Origin: Xenopus tropicalis
Lineage: Eukaryota; Chordata; Amphibia; Anura; Pipidae
Length of the DNA stretch: 64,000 nucleotides
Assembly (NCBI RefSeq): GCF_000004195.4
Contig: NC_030685.2
Location: 57,660,048 to 57,724,047 of the forward strand
Reading direction: 5' to 3'
Of the stretch, positions 13,930 to 27,105 are shown piece by piece (within the stretch, counting starts at the first letter, position 1; each line of letters opens with the position of its first letter). The translations under genes were made by a program, and so were the position numbers. The notes under the pieces were generated by a model, which saw nothing but the letters and a program-made list of their open reading frames with translations, made no database searches and had not been told where the DNA came from.

Positions 13930-14420
13930 ACACTCCCTATAGACTGGCTAGATATACCAGAGCCCCCCCCCCAGAAACATGTTACTTGTGTGGAATTGAG
14001 GTTGGAACTATATATCATGTATTCTTGGAAAGCCCCCATACCTGAAGGTATTGGAAGAATATTCTAGAATTTATACAAACAAAATTTGCCCTCTCAAATA
14101 TACATTCACCAGAATTGTGTCTGATGGGCCACATTGAACAGTTATACCAGAGGGTATTCTATTTACAACTTCTATACTATGCCAAAAAGGTTATCTTATT
14201 AGTATGGAAAGAGACCACCAATCTTGACACAGTGGAAAAAAAGCCCTACATGAGGTCCTTCTCCTACAGAAAGTAGTGTATATAGCCAGAGGGAGTCTGG
14301 GTAAATTCACTGCCATCTGGGGTCCATGGCTGGCACTACCAAAAATGGCTGCCAATACAGAATCAATAGGGCCATACATCCAAACATTCCCTAACAAGTG
14401 CACAGCAAATGTTATGAATG
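13930..14420 (+). pseudogene. LINE-1-type ORF2 C-terminal relic
   Basis: The plus strand encodes, with one stop, a segment starting near SLDTPYRLARY, then TCYLCGIEVGTIYHVFLESP, then RYWKNILEFIQTKF, and AKKVILLVWKETTNLDTVE. This order (TP-RL near a Cys-x2-Cys...His knuckle, FW/YWK, then an Ala-rich segment with W) is the C-terminus of L1-clade ORF2 proteins. The last knuckle Cys appears replaced by Ser and a TGA interrupts the frame, so it is dead. No 5' part is present, as expected for a truncated insertion. Tx1-like versus classic L1 cannot be decided. Confidence 0.55.
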
Positions 14421-14699
14421 TGTGAATTTTCAAAACAGATGTAAGACACATTTTTCTTTTCTTATTTTCTTTATTGTTGTACTATTTTAAATAAAAATGC
14501 AAAAATAAAAGCTAGCAGGTATTGATTACAGGAGGATAAAATCATTACAATTTGGGTGGACATTTTGCTTTGTATCCCATTGTATTTTATTCTGATAATA
14601 TGAAGATATTCAGAAAAACAAGCATCCAAATCCAGAATATCTGATTGAAAGTTGGGATTTTGTCTGATTTAGTATCAGGTTTGCTCTACCAACCTGGAC

Positions 14700-14800
14700 C
14701 TGTGCCATGTGGTATGAGACACAGTAGGAAGGAGGTCCCTGCCCTGTAGAGCTGTAGAGCTTACAATCTAAGTGGTGCTTACAATCCAGCTACCTTTGGG
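14700..14800 (-). repeat. L2-like interspersed repeat fragment
   Basis: GGTCCCTGCCCTGTAGAGCT followed by GAGCTTACAATCTAAGTGG matches the dispersed frog/fish sequence also seen at 49505-49655 and, in reverse, at 44235-44290. I place it near LINE-2-type 3' sequences by recollection only. Confidence 0.45.
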
Positions 14801-15146
14801 TTCCAAAGATGCCACATAGGGAGTCCCACAACCTGCCACATTTCTAAAAGAGTAAAAACAAATAATCTTACATTGTTCTTTTTATTATCTGGCTACAGAT
14901 ATTCACTAAAGCAAGGTGTAATATGGTACCTTCAGACTGATGTATTCCCCTATTTTCTTTTAAGGCAATGATTGTGCTTAATCACTGCTACCCACTACTC
15001 TACCTGCTGCTGAAGGCTTTGCACTGGTGTCAAGGGGAGGCATCAGAGTGGGAATCTCTAACTGTTCAGCAGACTTTCCCAGGATTATACTTCTAGAAAT
15101 GATTTGAAAAATAATCTGCCCACATTAAGGCAGAAACTGATTGTAT

Positions 15147-15255
15147 AGAGATCCAAATTAATGTAGGTCCCCTTATCTAGAAAACCCCAGGTCCAGAACA
15201 TTCTGGATAACACACCAGACCTAAAAACTGGTGGGTATGAACTTTTAGACTTTTG
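15147..15255. repeat. dispersed repeat 'GATCCAAATTAA...CCCCAGGTCC', copy 1
   Basis: GATCCAAATTAATGTAGGTC, CCTTATCTAGAAAACCCCAG and AACATTCTGGATAACA recur with changes at 16914-16995. It resembles a known frog repeat whose intact form reads 'CCCTTATCCGGAAAACCCCAGGTC'. Confidence 0.5.
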
Positions 15256-16645
15256 TAATTCTTCTGCCTCTTTCTTTTAGAGACAGTTTTGTAAATGACT
15301 CAAAGAATTTTTTTTCTTTGCAAAATTGAAATGAAAATAAGCCAGGTGAGGGTGACATCTCCCAAATTTTCAATATTTGAAAGGTATGTCCCCAATAGTA
15401 CATTACATGCCCATGCATATTAAGCCACAGTATCCTGTCCAGAAATAAAACATGAGATGCTTATGAAAAGGTGACTGGCACACTGCATAATCCTTATAAA
15501 ATGTTTTTATAGCTTCTCGTAACTTTCTTGTTAGGTGCATGGTGCCTAGGTATCTCTACATCACAGCAGAGTAATGCCAAGGAACATCTTGGGTCTGGCT
15601 TTTTATAAGGGGGGGAAATGAAAACCTAAGACACACCAATCCACCCGGATATGACCTTGGAACTGTTTGAGAGAAAATGTGGAAAGACCAGAAACCTGTT
15701 CTGTTGGAAGAAAATACAGGTGGGAGGGAAATTCTCTAAGAAAAAAAAAAGTCTTTTATTTCTAAGATTTTGGCCATCGGCCAGAATAACCTGGAGGAGC
15801 AGGGAAGGTGTGGAGGGGACTGGCGAAAAGTTTGTTAAGGAATAGGGTGTAAGGGATTGGAAATGTGATTTCAACTGAAACACAAACACTAGCTTTGTTT
15901 TAACCCTCTGCCTGCCTGCAGTTAAAGCTGAAAAACTAGCTTGCTAATAATTTAAATATTGGTGCAGGGAATACATAGTATTCAGCCATGTTGCACTGTA
16001 ATTCCCAGCATACCCAAATAAAGTAACAACTGGCTGTCGGCATTTTAGGGGCACACGCACCATATGCCCCAAGCTAAAGTGTAGTATACTCCACTCTTTA
16101 AAAAAAAAAATCACACAGGCAGCAATGAACAACCTGCGCTTCTTTAAACTTCTAAATGACTTTCCCATTATACATGCCAAGTATGAAGCCCTTTATTACG
16201 TATATGTTAATAGTCCCTCTTTAAACTAATTATTAATTATAATTATGACATTTAATTATTTTTTTTTTTTTTACAAACAAAAAATCTACAGATGTGTTTT
16301 ATGCATATGATAAAACTGTGTGTCCATTGTTTCCCACTGTCTCTCTACTTCTACCCTTCCAGCAGCTGCTGGGTCTGCTGCCTCCATTGTTATATCTATG
16401 GATATGTTACAATGTGACTGCTATATAACAGAGGAACATCTTAGCACCTCTGTAATCTATCTGATGTACACAGTGCTCTATCAATCAGAAAGCAGACTGA
16501 ATGTAAAGCTAGAACAGTATCACTACTAGTCTTTTGTTCCACGTCTCTGTTTAGTGGCCATCTCAGATTCATCTTCTCTCTTTTATTTAAACTGACTGCT
16601 AAGGCATTTCCTTGTTCTGCACATTTAACACATTTTGTTATTTCT

Positions 16646-16674
<29 letters not shown>
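16646..16674 (+). repeat. homopolymer G run (29 G)
   Basis: It is an uninterrupted run of 29 G between TTTCT and TTGAAC. Such a long poly-dG is unusual in an AT-rich intron and lies on the non-template side for ikzf2. Exact length is uncertain because such runs are error-prone. Confidence 0.9.
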
Positions 16675-16676
<2 letters not shown>

Positions 16677-16913
16677 GAACTTATTTTAAGCTACTTTATT
16701 AAGAGGAAAGATGTAAGAAGTTATATGGCTACCAGTAAATAAGCTTATCCATGCAAGCAGCCTCCCATAGACTCTATTCTAAGCAAATACATTTTTTTTT
16801 TTTAAAAGTAATTTCCTTTTCCTCTGAAATAATAAAACAATACCTTGTATTTGATTACAACTAATCCTATTGGGTTTATTTCATGTTTAAATGATTTTTG
16901 CAGACTTAAGGTT

Positions 16914-16995
16914 TGGAGATCCAAATTAACGGAGGTCCTCTTATCAAGAAAAACCTAGGTCTAGAACATTCTAAATAACAGGTCCCTTGCCTGGA
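16914..16995. repeat. dispersed repeat 'GATCCAAATTAA...', copy 2
   Basis: GATCCAAATTAACGGAGGTC, CTCTTATCAAGAAAAACCTA and AACATTCTAAATAACAGGTC align with copy 1 at 15147-15255. Confidence 0.5.
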
Positions 16996-17989
16996 AGTGA
17001 ATTTAATATAGTTTCACTTTGTCTCAGGACAAAATGCTTCCTATGAAAACCTAGAGGCTCTTTAGTTATAAAAAGAACAGTTAGCAAAGCCTTTGCTTTG
17101 CCAGTTCATAAATAAGCCTTATTGAAGATGTTCAGTTTCCCTTTGGCCACTCTCCTGCCCGCCCAAAGTCAATCAGAAAGCCAGCAAACCACTATTAAGG
17201 TCATGGAGAGACAGATATCTGATATTGTTGTCACTTTAGCTTATAGCTTAGGGCAATGTGGGGAAGGTTAAAGCAGACCAGTATCCTTAACCCTGCTGGA
17301 GCTGAAGACTACTAAACTGGAAAGCAATATATTATGGTTTCAACTTCTAATCAGTGTCAAGTAATCTGAATAGGATATAGCACAGTTGTGAAATGCTGCT
17401 ACTGAAGCAGATGACAAAAGGCATACAACAATACATAAATAATGTATCTGCTAGGAACATAAAACACACTCAATAAGGCAACAAATGTTACAGCATAAAT
17501 CACATGAAGATTTTCAAACTGGAGCCTGGTGAGCCTGGTTTAGGAGACTCTATAAACCCCTAGCCTACCTAAAGGTTACATAGCCACCATTATTGCAATA
17601 CGGTTTGACTCACGCAGATATAATTACTCTTGATACTACCATTTTGCATTAACTTGTGTAATAGTCCATGGAATATTCTTACTCTTGATGGCTACTGACA
17701 ACATTGGTTTACGAACTAGTTTTCCTCTTTAGAAGGCAGCTATCTTACTGGAATCAGTTATAATGTGAGGCAGGACTAGGTATCTTGTATAAATATAAAG
17801 AAGAACATGAACTTAAAAAAATGCAAGGAAATACCGCAGTAATTAATCTTTCAGGAGAACAACCCAAAAACAAGGTCAATGTAACAGTGGAGTGGGCCAA
17901 CTTCAATGGGCTTATTAATCAATTTTTAGGTTTGTCAATTCAAGAGTTTTGTCTAATTCAAACTCATATTGTAAAAAAAAATAAATGAA

Positions 17990-18280
17990 TGCTTGCTTAT
18001 TTATTAACATGGTACACTCGTTTGAATAATAGACAAAAAAATTTGAAAACTCAATTATCTTGAACTGAAAATTGATTGATTGAACTTGCCTAGGACAACT
18101 CTCATTGACTTTTACATGAACTTGCAAGCTTTTAGCTGCCGTATGTCTACATTTAAATTTTCAGCTTTTTTGCACTTAATAAATAACAGGCACTCGAGTT
18201 TTTGAACCATAACTCAAATTTCACTGCAAAAAACTTGAATTATGAAAAAAAATCAAATTCAAAAGTTGATAAAGTGTTGG
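17990..18280. repeat. AT-rich dispersed repeat, copy 1
   Basis: CTCATTGACTTTTACATGAACT, GCTTTTAGCTGCC and a stretch of ACTCGAGTTTTTGAACC share word order with 21975-22405 (CATTGACTCCTACATGATCT, GTTTTAGCTGGCG). The two are diverged copies of a frog repeat. Boundaries are approximate. Confidence 0.4.
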
Positions 18281-18458
18281 GATTGAATACTTATAATTCA
18301 GTGTTTCTTAATATGTTTTCTATTATTTTTTCAATATTTCCAAATTGAAGAACCCGATTTCAGTGTGGGACATTCTTTAGTAAAATGAGAGAATTTTATG
18401 CTCCATGAAATTGTAAATTTTGATGGCATTTACTCTAAGAAATGTAATGAACCAATCC

Positions 18459-18943
18459 TTAAAGGAGAAGGGAAGGTAAAAACTCAGTAAGCTTTATCAG
18501 AAAGGTCTATGTAAATACAGCCATAAGCACTCACAGAAACGCTGCACTGAGTCCCCTATCAAAAGAAACACAGGATTACTTGTCTCTTTTTTTGTAAACA
18601 TGATGTTCCAGTGTCTGACTTCCTCTCTCAGAAACATCCTTAATTTCAGTGGCCAGTCTGCTCAGTTCTCTCCCCTCTCCTGCTCCCCCCTCCCACCAGA
18701 ATGCTAAGAACTCCCTCCCCCCTCCCTTAGGAATGTGTGATCTCAGCTATAACTGCTAGACTGCAGGCAGGAAGCTACTTAAAATGGCAGCTGCAGTCTT
18801 AAGCAAACGGAAAAAGCTTTTAAAGCTATTTACTCAGGTATGGTTATGGTTTCTTCTGCAGAATAAATATATTGTTCTAGGTGGCACTAATGTGGCGAAT
18901 CTATTGGCAGTAAAATGCCAAAATGACTTTCCTTCTCTTTTAA
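18459..18943. mobile_element. TTAA-flanked MITE (Kolobok type), AGGAGAAGG ends
   Basis: The left end is TTAAAGGAGAAGGGAAGG and the right end is the inverse, CTTTCCTTCTCTTTTAA, so TTAA duplicates flank about 15-bp inverted ends. It is about 485 bp long with a C-rich centre (CTCCCCTCTCCTGCTCCCCC) and no transposase. The short open stretch at 18784-18987 lies inside it and is not a gene. Confidence 0.8.
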
Positions 18944-20994
18944 GCAGCAAATTATTACTGGTGATTTGGATAGCATCATTCAACTAAGCGCTTCCCTTAC
19001 TTAATTCTGAAGCATGAAGATTGGTAATTTTGAAATAAAATTACTGTATTTGAAAATAAAGTTGAAAATTTTAAAAAGATTTAGAAAATGTTCTTGGCCT
19101 TTTATTCCCATTAATATTTATATATAAAATGCCTGATTAATCAGAGATGTTTCATTGCCAAAACATATTTATTTTGACTATTTCTTCACATTTTTCCAAC
19201 TTATAAAAGCTTAGAAAACACCAAAATCATTTTAGAAAATATTGATGACATCTGTTCATCGGATCAAATCTAACTAAATTAAATTATAGGGAGGAACTGA
19301 AAGAGGATGACATTTTAAAATTCTGTCAAAATCATTACAAATCTTTCGATATATTGAGCTTTCAAGACTACTTTGACAACATTTCCAGTAATGGAAACTC
19401 TTGAAGCTTTATAAAAAGCTAATTTCTTCTTCCCTAGATCCCATCAAAGCAGTAAATATTTCTACGTTTGTAAATAGGACCCAATACCACATTATGTAAT
19501 TAAATTACATTAGAATTACATTTTTTTTGTTTTCTTTTTGTTTCCCTATTCTACAACCATTAGGTTTTGCAATTCATAATAGCTATTTTTCATTACCACT
19601 GAAGATCTTTTACATTTTATTGCAGCTTCTCTGTATGCTGCCATTTTTTTTATATACATACAGAAGTTTTTATTCAGAATCATACATGCATTCCGCCTAC
19701 TGTCTCTTCTATGCTCCACTGCTTTCTGCTAGAAAGGAAGTGTCTTTTTTGATAGTTTTAATTCATAACAATAACAATTTTGTATTTTTTCAATCGATTC
19801 AAAGTTCTTTTAATTCTAGACAAATGGCCATGTTCAGATTTATCCTAATGATAATCTGTTATTAAGAATAATACATATAACGTGCTGTTCATTGGACTTT
19901 GGTAGGGAAGACTGAAGAATGCTAATGTTTTGTAATAAAGAGCCATACAAACAAGTCATCGAAGCCATAATGGAGCTGCACCTGGAATTACTGCAGTGCT
20001 GGAGGGGTTACACATAAAAAGACAGTGGAATCTGACAAGTGCACTTTTAAAACAATAAATCAGAACTGGATCATCTGGCTCTGCTATCCTGCTCCACCAA
20101 AGAAGAGCTTAAGAGACACGGAAAGCATTTTTTTTCAAACAACACTCCCTTTGGCTGTTCAGAATGGGACATTACAGTACAAGCAAAAATACTTCTTTGG
20201 TGTGCTAATTTTGGTTTCCTAGTAGACATACAGCTCCTAATGTCTACATTAGACAAATACAAAGGGAAACAATGGTGCTAACAACAGAGTTGACATTGTA
20301 CTGGTGTCTAAGGGGAATGCATCAGGACCTCAAGGCAACAAGCTTATTCTAGGATGTAATGCATATTATGTACAAAGGGAATGCTTCATTTGGAATTTGT
20401 AGAATAAGCAATTCTTCCTCAATATATAGGGTGGTTTTGCCATAAAAACTAAAATATTAAAACAAAAATGACCTATGACACATGACCTTAACAAGTTGTC
20501 TAATAACTTAAATGAAACATATAGCATCCCTAAATTTGACTCTTTTGCTCCCCCTAGCTCTGCAAAAAAAGCATCCCAGGTTTAATTACAAATGCAAGTA
20601 CCAATGAGTACCTTTGTTATTACTTATAAGCTCTACATCAGTTATTCCTGACATATGGGGATTAAAATGCAATTTTTATTTGATACTATTACACTGTAAT
20701 CAAACTTCAGAAGGGCAGATATAATGCTGGTTAGGTGTTTAGAAAAAGAAAAATGATTTTGTTCCTTTGGCAAAGTTTTAGTTCAACATATGATTAGAGC
20801 AACATTCCAATGGAAAGTATATGTCATATGTATTGAATTACATTTTGACAAATACATATAGTCTAGTGAGACAAATCTAGTTTCATTTTAAACTAAGTTA
20901 TCTAAAACCTCTGTCAAATTGTCCCATAATGTTCCATAATTGGTGGCCCAATTTTAATTATAGATGCAAGAATATTCAGTAGTAAGAAGCCACC

Positions 20995-21180
20995 TTACAT
21001 AGTTACATATGGTTGAAAAAAGACCAGAGTCCATCAAGTGCAACCCTTTCAAGTAAACCCAGCACACACAAACCTATACTGACCTATCTATACACTCACA
21101 TACATAAACTATACATACTAACATCAAATCAGTGCACTGTCTGCCTTTTGCTATCATTAAACATAAAAAGATACTCAAGG
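20995..21180 (-). mobile_element. 3' end of the LINE-like element seen at 48256-48850
   Basis: In reverse complement this segment matches the tail of the 48-kb copy. Words shared are ACTGACCTATCTATACACT, CCATCAAGTGCAACCCTTT and TAGTTACATATGGTTGAAAA (tail of the element). It is a 5'-truncated insertion in opposite orientation. Confidence 0.6.
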
Positions 21181-21974
21181 GCACATATTGTCCCACTGCA
21201 GTATAATGTGCTCTGTAATCTCTATGTTAAAATATAACCTATTATTAAAGCCTCTGGTCCATTGCATACGGCAACCTGTCCTCACTAAAAAGTTTTTGTT
21301 GTTATTTTAATGCTGTAATGTTTCCATTTATTCTTCTCAGTTCCCTGCTGATAGGAAATCTCCATATGATGGTGCTGCCACCCCATAACATACCAGTATT
21401 CAGTTGCAGACTTGGACAAATATTACACTTTTTGCAGGTTTTGGATAAGGCCAACACTCAGTCTAAATGAAATGCAAAGTCCTGTGACTTAAGCACTGGA
21501 TAACGCAATACACTATTTTGTGTTGTATTAAGTTAAATCTTTGGAGTACAATTTGGTATTTGGTGCATCCCTACTTATAAATGAGCGCTAACAAGTTACT
21601 TGTTTCTTCTATAAATTTTAGTCAAAATCATGCTTGTGTCCTCATTCCTTTATATGTTATCCCTTATTGGCCATTAATAATTTCCTGACCAATAGAAGTA
21701 CATCACTATTTTATTAAAATTAAGTTTTTGCAACCACTACAAAAATCACAGCAAAAAAAGTGAAGTCCAATTTTCTTTAAACTCAAATTTCCGAGAAGTC
21801 AGTGGGTGGTTTTTTTCTGACTTTTTTTTCATGTTTTTACAGACTCATTGAAAATGGAATGGAATAATAGAGATTTTGTTGTTACTGGGTTACTGTTTGA
21901 AAAAAAGAGCACTTGAGGAAACAAAACTTAAATGCGAAAATGAATAAATCAGGCTCCTCAAGTAACGTCACAAA

Positions 21975-22405
21975 TGGAGGTAGATTTACTAAAACTGTAA
22001 CATTTCTCATTTACTTTTAAAAATTCAAATAAACTCACTTCCATGTATAACAGTTACTTAAAAGTCTGAAAAAGCCCACATGAGAAAAGTCAAAAAAACT
22101 CCAAATTTCTTTCATTGTGGCATGAAAACTGCTTTTTTGGAAAAACAGTGTAAAAAATCCGAAACCTCTAAACTTTCAAAGCTAAAGAAGGATCCTCCAG
22201 GGAAGGAAAGGGACATCTGCCATTGACTCCTACATGATCTCGACAAGTTTTAGCTGGCGAATTGGGATTCAGGGTTTTAGCTGTTTTGTTACATAGTAAA
22301 TCTCAAAAAAAGGCTTTTCAACTTTTTTTTTTTTTCAAATTTTACTGCTAAAAAATAGAATTCGGAAAAAAAAATCCGACAGTTAGTAAATGGTTAATAA
22401 ATAAG
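21975..22405. repeat. AT-rich dispersed repeat, copy 2
   Basis: It holds AGATTTACTAAAACTGTAAC at the left and GACAGTTAGTAAATGGTTAA at the right, a weak inverted pair, with CATTGACTCCTACATGATCT inside. It is related to 17990-18280. Confidence 0.4.
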
Positions 22406-25400
22406 CATTATTTTACACAATTGTTTTGTGGTCCCACCACTATATTATGCATATTACATTTCCCTGATTTTATATTTTTCTCAGATTTTATATAATTTAT
22501 TCTAGCCCCCTGAAAAAAGTGAAATGGGGGTTCTACTGTATTTATAATGTATAATTTCATATTTTATGACTTGTAGGGAATGCATTCTATACAAACAGAA
22601 TATTCAAAGTTATGTTTTGCTTTATAACATAAAACAAAGTTTCATTAATAAATGTAACTTTTTCTGTGCTTTTGAAATTAAAGAAAAAATCAAATAAACA
22701 AAATCAGTAATATGAGAGATTTATTTAAGGATCTGAATACTTCTGGAAGGAATGTTCCACGTCTGACCTAGTCTACTGAAGTCTGCCTACATTTCATGGT
22801 GACACCCAGCTGACTTATGGACTTATTTTATTGCCCCTTGCTTCAAAAATCATAAGTTGAAGCTCATGTTGTACCTAACTATTAGCGTTACTGTAATAAC
22901 TCAAAGTCACAAAAAGAGAACTTTCGAGCCACAGAGGCAGCAAGATGATAAATAAGATAGACATTGAGCAAGAGGATGTTTTCTTGCAGCCAATGTACCA
23001 TTTGTCAGAACACATATATATGGTATACTCTAGTCACACTGAAACATTTCCTGTGTAACAGAGCCAGCAATTTGCAATTTGATGCTAAGGTGCAAAGACT
23101 CATTAAATTCCCATCTCCCTCCTTATCTACTTGCCTGCCCTTAACCTTTTGCCCAATCCAGAAGTGAAAATTTAAAAATCCATGCTATAAGCAGACAGAC
23201 ATATTAATTGTTTCTCCATTAAGATAAATAGAACACAAACAAAGGCTTATTTACTAATGCCAAGTAAATTCCACATCTGCCACAATTCCCAGATAGCAGC
23301 TCAAAGGAGCCCAGTACATAACATCTGCCCTAGAGGCATGGCCTACCTCTTCTGTGTTGCGGGATACAAATGAGAGATTTTAAAGATAATTGCACCTGTA
23401 AGCAACCAATAACCATACCTTGTTGCATTCCTTTATAATAATTATCAGCCCACAACAAGCCCTCATAGTTTTTTTGCCACAGTTTTACAACATGTAGTTG
23501 TAGCAACTAAATGTTACTTTGCCACAAACTTCACTTAACTCAACTACATAACTCAACAGTGCAGATGAATGTTAGGTAGAATGCTCTATCTTTACTTTCC
23601 TAACATTCCTAACAAAACAGAGTATCAGTGTATACCCTACCCATTGTTAATTTGGTTACATGGTCTAATACTTACATGTCAGACAACAACAAAAATAAAC
23701 TACAGCATATGCTCAGAACACCCTTTTGCTATTTGTGTTGAGAAACCTGATTTCTCTTTGTAGGATGGCGTTTCCGTGTAGGCTGCATTCACATACACAG
23801 CACAACATCATCCCTGAGGTTGTCCCATGAAATAACTTCCAAGCCTGTTTTTCAACTTACTTTGTCACTGCATGACATTGAGAGCTAGGTGGGTCCTTTT
23901 CAGAAGCGGAAGATCAATCCAATATATTCTGCTATTGTTTGTGGATTTGTCAGAGAATGGTGCATACAGGAAAGGATACCACAAACAGGTCTTGGAAACC
24001 ACAAACAGACACCAAGAAATAAAAGGCAAAACAAGAAAGGAAGAGACTGACAAAGGTTAAAGATACGAGATGGTATCTTCAACAAGAGGAATTAGAAGGG
24101 CAAGTTAATCAGTGTTAACTGGAAGACCAAATTGTGAAAGAAAAACTGAATAACGGAATTATTTAATTTAAAGCTAAAATAATCTAGATGAGAGCTGATT
24201 TATAAAAATGTCTTCAATGTTTTAAGTAGCAAACAAGGTACTAGTAAAATAGCTTTAAAACAATATAAAACAGAAGAAAAAACAAACTATTTAACCCCAT
24301 CCCACATTAGCTGAACAAATAACTATTCATAAACCTTTCCAGGATACCAAGCTAAACCAAGACTTTAAAATATAAACAAAATCCATAGAAATGTCCTGAA
24401 AAGGATTATAGGGAATCTACTGCAAAGCTGCTCAGATCAGATCTCCAGTTGACTCTGTGCTGGCATTGCCTCCTACCTAATGGTACAATCCTCAGAAGAA
24501 TTAATGCTACTTCTTAAGAAGGTGATGTGTTTGGTACTCTAGAGACCCACTTGTAAATGGATATGTTTGTAAAAGAAGAAGTTACCGTAGCTGTGTTAAG
24601 CTTGACTTTCTGTTCTTTAATGGGTTTTTCTCCCTTGAAATAATCTTATGCTGTTTGTTGGCCATTTCAATTTTCCACATACAAGACAGTGACAAGTCAA
24701 AAGGAACTGTGCTTAATCACCTGTGATGGTGCCAATCATTTTTGAGGTCTCTGAAAGAGTGTTACTGGACTGCTTAGAATCATTTTATCGTATGGGAGAA
24801 CTCTGCAGATCTCATTAGAATTAAGCAAAAAGCAAGCAATGTGTAGTCGCTAATATAATGCTGGTAGCAAACTGCAGTCATCAACTGAGTCACTGTGCTG
24901 CAGCAAAAAAATAACTATTAAGCTTTCAATTTATATATTTAAAACACTGAGAAAGAATTACTTGCCTGAAACCTAATGGGGCAGTGAATATTTAAATTTA
25001 CAGTTCTGCATTTAAAAAACATAGTTATTAAACCCTTTCCCTGCCAGTAATGTAGAATCTACGTCACTGGAAAGAAAGTTATAGAGCGCCAGTTATGTAG
25101 GTTCTGTTTCCACATGGTAGGCAATGCATGGTAACAGAAAGGCCATGGCCAATGGCAGGGAAGGAAGCAAAGCAATTTAATTTATGCTGTGGACAATGCA
25201 AACAAAATAATAATTGCAAACACAAATAATAAATGAGAGAGATTATTACTTCAATAATCGTCCCTACCTCTACATGAGAATTTCTGTACTACTGCCTGTT
25301 TGCATGTTCACAAGTACCAATACTGTTGCTTGACACCAGAATCACTAAATCCAAACCCGTAAAAATCATGAAGAATCAAGGTTAGTGAGATAAAGTATAA

Positions 25401-25589
25401 TATAAAGTGTGTTGCAAAACACACTAAAGAACATATTATTGTTCTCGTGAGGTTTTGTTCTTGTGAAATCTTTATTTTAAAGCGATCAAACTAAAAATGT
25501 TTTTTTCAAGGTTATTTTTTATTATTTTATATTCAAAAATGTTAAAAAAACAAATTAAGCAGTTAATTATTATGGATACTTTCAACAAG

Positions 25590-26120
25590 ATGACCATACC
25601 CTACAGATGAAAAGTATAGTTCTACCACCACCATACATCACTGTAGGCATGGGACAGCAATAGAAGAATTCTGCATAACACTGACCTGTATGCGAGTTTG
25701 GTGTAAATGAGGCCATTTACTCAAAAAACTTGCCAAAAACATGACAGGGACCTATCAGTAACACAGGAAAAGGTTTAATGGACAGATGAATGCAAGATAA
25801 ATCTCTTCTAATTATAGTTTAAAATTGAAATTCTAAAACTATGCAGCATCTCAGAAACACCACATCTACTGTAAAACATGGTGCTGTGGGGCTGCTTTTT
25901 TATCACGGGGGTTGGAGCATCTTATTAAAATAAAAGTAAGGTACAAAATACTTGTAAACAATACAAAATACTTGTACAAAATACTTGTAAACAATGCAGG
26001 AGAACCTGTTTCGTTCTGGTAATACCAAACAATAATAACAAAAAGTTGAATTTCCTACATTGGCCCAGCAAAATCCTTGATCTCAATTTAAATTTGAATC
26101 TGTGTCATTCTCTAACAACC
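25590..26120 (+). pseudogene. Tc1/mariner transposase relic
   Basis: Several broken frames encode words of Tc1-type transposases in the right order: WTDECKI (around the second catalytic Asp), a MVLWGCFF-like Gly/Trp block near 25880, then WPSKILDLNLNLNL near 26060, corresponding to the WP-SPDLNPIEN region with the final acidic residue altered. Frames shift repeatedly and stops intervene, so it cannot be active. Orientation is sense to the plus strand, opposite to ikzf2. Confidence 0.55.
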
Positions 26121-26176
26121 TGGGAAGAATCGGCCAGAATCACTCCTAAACTGTGTGTAAAGCTGGTATAGGCTCA

Positions 26177-26295
26177 CACTGGCAATCTGTGGATACTTGC
26201 AAATGCCAGAGGGGGTCCTGTAAGATGCTGAAGACAGACACTATGTATCAGGCTAGTAGGGGGCTTTTTGGGTCTCTCTGTAAGCGAAATGCCTA
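26177..26295. mobile_element. MITE, 'GGCCTGGACTGG' family, copy 2
   Basis: ACTGGCAATCTGTGGATACT, GCAAATGCCAGAGGGGGTCC and TGTAAGATGCTGAAGACAGA match the 63318 copy closely. Ends are worn. Confidence 0.6.
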
Positions 26296-27105
26296 GCCTT
26301 TTAAGTTTTTTTTTACATTTATTTATGAACAAATGTCAAATTAGTTCCAGTCCTCTGAAATAAAAATAGCAGATGGAACAAAAGTCTGATACAATTTGTC
26401 AATGGCCTGTAATTTTGCAAGACACTGTAATAAAACTGACAGTAGTCTAATAAAAATAGGCATTATAAAAATAACATGAAATCTATATTAATAATATAAA
26501 TCAAGTCCAGCCAAGTCAGGGTAAGTAGATATTAAGTAGACAGTTGTTGACAACAGTAAGGAATTTTTTTAAAAAGTGGCTTCAAGACAAACAAATGATT
26601 ATCAATTAAATCCTTAATAGTGGCAGGACACTTATAAGGCATCTAGGGTTTTGAAATTCAACCCTCAAAGGGGTACATAAAATAACACTGGGCAGTTAAA
26701 AGGGACTTTATAATGCCGACTGTCAGATGTCACCGGAATGAAAACTGGAGAACTGGAAAAAATCAGTAAGCCATTTGGTATTAAATTTAATCAAGTTGCA
26801 AACACTTGTATATGAGGAGCAACACTGAAATCTAATAGAGAATTAGAAATATTAAGGGGACAGCAGGGGGTCCCAAGCTTGTCTACGCACACAAGATACA
26901 ACAAGCAGTTAACAAGGGAACGGGGCCAGAAAACCATCACAGAGTTTGAACATCTGAGACAAGTGTACAATTAGAACTTGCTGGTTTCAGGAGTAAAGAT
27001 AAATATTTGATTAACGTCTCTTACTGTAATCTCTCTGTGAAGCGGCTGAATGTGGATTCCTACAGACTGGGATATTTTAGGGATAAAGAAAGAGATGTAA
27101 CTTAC

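Larger units (their letters stand above)
2876..27105 (-). other. ikzf2: ikzf2 intron 3 (24.2 kb)
   Basis: This large intron lies between the exon 3 donor (GTAAGT) and the exon 4 acceptor. It is AT-rich and holds the MITEs and retroelement fragments listed separately. Unlisted stretches longer than 300 bases (for example 3400-6300, 6570-8540, 8700-10090, 10560-11980, 12510-13900, 18950-20990, 22410-25580) show no coding exon, RNA gene or repeat that I can name beyond short A or T runs. All open stretches there are short and lack coding character or splice context. Confidence 0.8.

Noticed and set aside
18784..18987. Short frame beginning MAAAVLSKRKKLLKLF
   Set aside because: It lies wholly inside a TTAA-flanked MITE, with no intron-exon signals.
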